A stretch of DNA of 64,000 nucleotides from Sphingopyxis sp. H115 (GTDB lineage Bacteria; Pseudomonadota; Alphaproteobacteria; Sphingomonadales; Sphingomonadaceae): contig NZ_LNSA01000008.1 in NCBI RefSeq assembly GCF_001468465.1, positions 1 through 64,000 of the forward strand, written 5' to 3'. Of this stretch, positions 62,266 through 64,000 are shown piece after piece. Each line of letters begins with the position of its first letter. Within the stretch, counting starts at the first letter, position 1. Below the pieces are notes generated by a model. That model was not told where the DNA came from. It saw nothing but the letters and a program-made list of their open reading frames with translations, and ran no database searches. The translations under genes were made by a program, and so were the position numbers.

Positions 62266-63854
62266 GCCAATCCATTCCTGAATTCATTGTCGCGCAATTC
62301 CTTGCGCCGGATCTTGCCGCTGACGGTCTTGGGCAGGCTTGCCACGAATTCAATCCGGCGCGGATATTTGTATGGCGCGGTCGTTCGCTTGACATGCTCC
62401 TGCAGTGCCTTCGCCAGTTCTTCGGACGCCTGATGCCCCGCCGCGAGAACGATGAACGCCTTGACCACCTCGCCGCGCGTGGGGTCCGGGCTCGCGACGA
62501 CGGCGCTTTCGGCGACCGCTTCATGTTCGAACAGCACGCTTTCGACCTCGAAGGGCCCGATGCGATAACCCGACGACAGGATGACGTCGTCGGCGCGCCC
62601 GACGAACCAGAAAAAGCCGTCCTCATCGACTGTCGCACGGTCGCCGGTTAGGTACCAGCCATGGCGGAACACGCTAGCGGTCCGATCGGGGTCGCCGCGA
62701 TAGCCAAGGAAGAGCCCCGGCGGGCGCCCCTCGCTGACGCGCAGCGCAATGTCGCCTTCCTCGTTCGGTGACAAGATTGCGCCGTCATGGCCGATCACCG
62801 CCAGGTCGATGCCTGGTGTCGGTCGCCCCATCGCCCCCTGCCGCGCGGCGCCCGCACGGTTGCAGCAAAGCAGCACCGTTTCGGTCTGGCCGTAGCCATC
62901 GTGGATTTCGAGCCCGGTCGCCTGCTTCCAGAGATCGATCACCTCGGGATTAAGCGGCTCGCCCGCGCTGACGCAGTGCCGCAATTGCCCGAAGGTCCGC
63001 CCGTCCAGGTCGCTGCGCACGAACATGCGGTAGGCGGTGGGGGGCGCGCAGAGCGTCGTCACGGGATGACGTTCGAGCAGATCCATCGCGACGGCGGGGT
63101 CGAATCCCGGAGCGTGGTGAACAAAGATCGCGGCGCCCATCAGCCAAGGTGCGAACAGACTGCTCCATGCTGCTTTTGCCCAGCCGGTGTCGGACATATT
63201 CCAGTGCAGGTCGCCGGGGCCAAGATCGAGCCAGAAACGGCCTGTAATCTCGTGCGCGAGCGGATATCCCGCGCCGTGGATCGTCATCTTGGGCTGTCCT
63301 GTCGTACCGCTGGTGAAATAGCAGAGCGCGGGATCGTCGAACGCGGTGTCGGCAATCTCGGCGAGCGGCTTTGCGACCGCCTTCGCCGCGCAATAGTCCA
63401 TCCACCCGGCGCGCGCGCCGCCGACGTGGATCAGCGGGATTGCCGCGTCGATCGGCGTTTCGTCGACGCGCGGCGCGACATCGATCCCGGCGACGATGCA
63501 GCGGGCGTCCGCCGCGGCGCAGCGATAGGCGATATCTTTCGGCGTCAGCTGGACCGTGCCGGGCGAGGCGATCGCGCCGAGGCGCAAGCAGGCAAGCATC
63601 AACTCCCACCATTCGATTTCGCGCGACATCAGGATCAGCACGGTGTCGCCGCGCCTCACCCCGGCGGCGTGTAGAACGAAGGCGGCGCGCGCGCTATGCT
63701 CCGACAGTTCGGCGAAACTTCGGTCGACTGGCGTCCCGGCGCCGTCGGTCCAGAGCATCGCGCGGTCGGCCGGTCGTTCCTTCGCCAGTCGGTCGATCGC
63801 GTCGCGCGCGAAATTATAGTGCGTCGGCGGATTCCAGTCGAAGTCTTCGCTCAT
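62262..63854 (-). CDS. Acyl-CoA synthetase (AMP-forming, medium-chain/acetyl-CoA-synthetase-like)
   Basis: This 530-residue ligase has P-loop [14 protein letters not shown], a [15 protein letters not shown] segment typical of MACS and acetyl-CoA synthetase-like members, GYGQTET, and the catalytic Lys in [12 protein letters not shown] at the C-terminus. The substrate class differs from the FadD-like neighbour: probably a short or medium chain or aromatic acid. ATG 63854 overlaps the aldehyde dehydrogenase stop; the longer upstream frame has no secretory or domain support. Confidence 0.87.
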   Translation of the reverse strand: MSEDFDWNPPTHYNFARDAIDRLAKERPADRAMLWTDGAGTPVDRSFAELSEHSARAAFVLHAAGVRRGDTVLILMSREIEWWELMLACLRLGAIASPGTVQLTPKDIAYRCAAADARCIVAGIDVAPRVDETPIDAAIPLIHVGGARAGWMDYCAAKAVAKPLAEIADTAFDDPALCYFTSGTTGQPKMTIHGAGYPLAHEITGRFWLDLGPGDLHWNMSDTGWAKAAWSSLFAPWLMGAAIFVHHAPGFDPAVAMDLLERHPVTTLCAPPTAYRMFVRSDLDGRTFGQLRHCVSAGEPLNPEVIDLWKQATGLEIHDGYGQTETVLLCCNRAGAARQGAMGRPTPGIDLAVIGHDGAILSPNEEGDIALRVSEGRPPGLFLGYRGDPDRTASVFRHGWYLTGDRATVDEDGFFWFVGRADDVILSSGYRIGPFEVESVLFEHEAVAESAVVASPDPTRGEVVKAFIVLAAGHQASEELAKALQEHVKRTTAPYKYPRRIEFVASLPKTVSGKIRRKELRDNEFRNGLA

Positions 63855-64000
63855 CCGCCGCGCGCCACGTTGATCACCGACAATTGCGTATATTCGGCGA
63901 GCCCTTCTTCGGACTGCTCGACGCCGAGGCCGGAAGATTTGACCCCGGCCATCGGGATGTGTGGTCCGATCGCGACATGCTGGTTCACCCACACCGACCC
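63851..64000 (-). CDS. Aldehyde dehydrogenase, C-terminal 49 residues (cut by window edge)
   Basis: The frame entering from the right edge gives GSVWVNQHVAIGPHIPMAG, then a K-S-S-G-L-G turn and EEGLAEYTQ, the well-conserved end of NAD-dependent aldehyde dehydrogenases. The stop overlaps the synthetase ATG. With the two CoA ligases it suggests an aldehyde-to-acid-to-acyl-CoA route. Confidence 0.85.
   Translation of the reverse strand, partial: GSVWVNQHVAIGPHIPMAGVKSSGLGVEQSEEGLAEYTQLSVINVARGG

Overview
The window is high-GC DNA from an alphaproteobacterium, most likely a sphingomonad (Sphingopyxis-like). This is inferred from the many TonB-dependent receptors, the PL6/PL17 alginate locus, FadR/TetR-controlled catabolic operons, a DUF6894 protein and an EcfG-type stress promoter. 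No rRNA or tRNA gene was recognised, and no CRISPR array.

Left part (1-28.6 kb), surface and secretion. After the edge of an IS5-like element (1-~100), a minus-strand operon runs from a 3131-residue LapA-like adhesin (6229-15624) through TolC, a LapB-type ABC exporter, a SleB-type cell-wall hydrolase and an HlyD-type adaptor. The last four genes are joined by 4-base stop/start overlaps. The operon starts below a strikingly AT-rich, dyad-containing region (15.9-16.1 kb). An M23 peptidase gene separates it from a second, independent type I secretion locus: an RTX protein and TolC on the minus strand, and divergently a LuxR-type regulator, PrtD-like ABC exporter, HlyD adaptor and an Omp85-type barrel that seems to have no POTRA domains.

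Middle (28.7-46.9 kb), an alginate utilisation locus. It holds two TonB receptors, a PL6 lyase, a PL17 exo-oligoalginate lyase, an MFS transporter, an SDR (probable DEH reductase), an SGNH acetylesterase, an alpha/beta hydrolase, a FadR-type regulator, an MhpD-like enzyme and KDG kinase. The inferred flow is: polymer uptake and cleavage outside or in the periplasm, import of unsaturated uronate, reduction to KDG and phosphorylation to KDPG. KDPG aldolase is not in the window. Related TTGYC-TAC sequences lie upstream of three of the transcription units and are candidate FadR-type operators.

Right part (46.9-64 kb). A CPA-type antiporter is followed by a signalling trio (CHASE3 kinase, single-domain receiver, receiver-HisKA_2 kinase), CsbD under an EcfG-type promoter, a DUF6894 protein and a Crp/Fnr regulator. 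Next is an aromatic meta-cleavage-like operon (extradiol dioxygenase, FAH-fold hydrolase, membrane-anchored MBL hydrolase, MhpA-like hydroxylase) divergent from a TetR regulator with two clear 14-bp operators. After it come a pirin gene with a decayed second pirin beside it, a Rap1a/Tai-like small secreted protein, two acyl-CoA synthetases and the end of an aldehyde dehydrogenase gene cut by the window edge.
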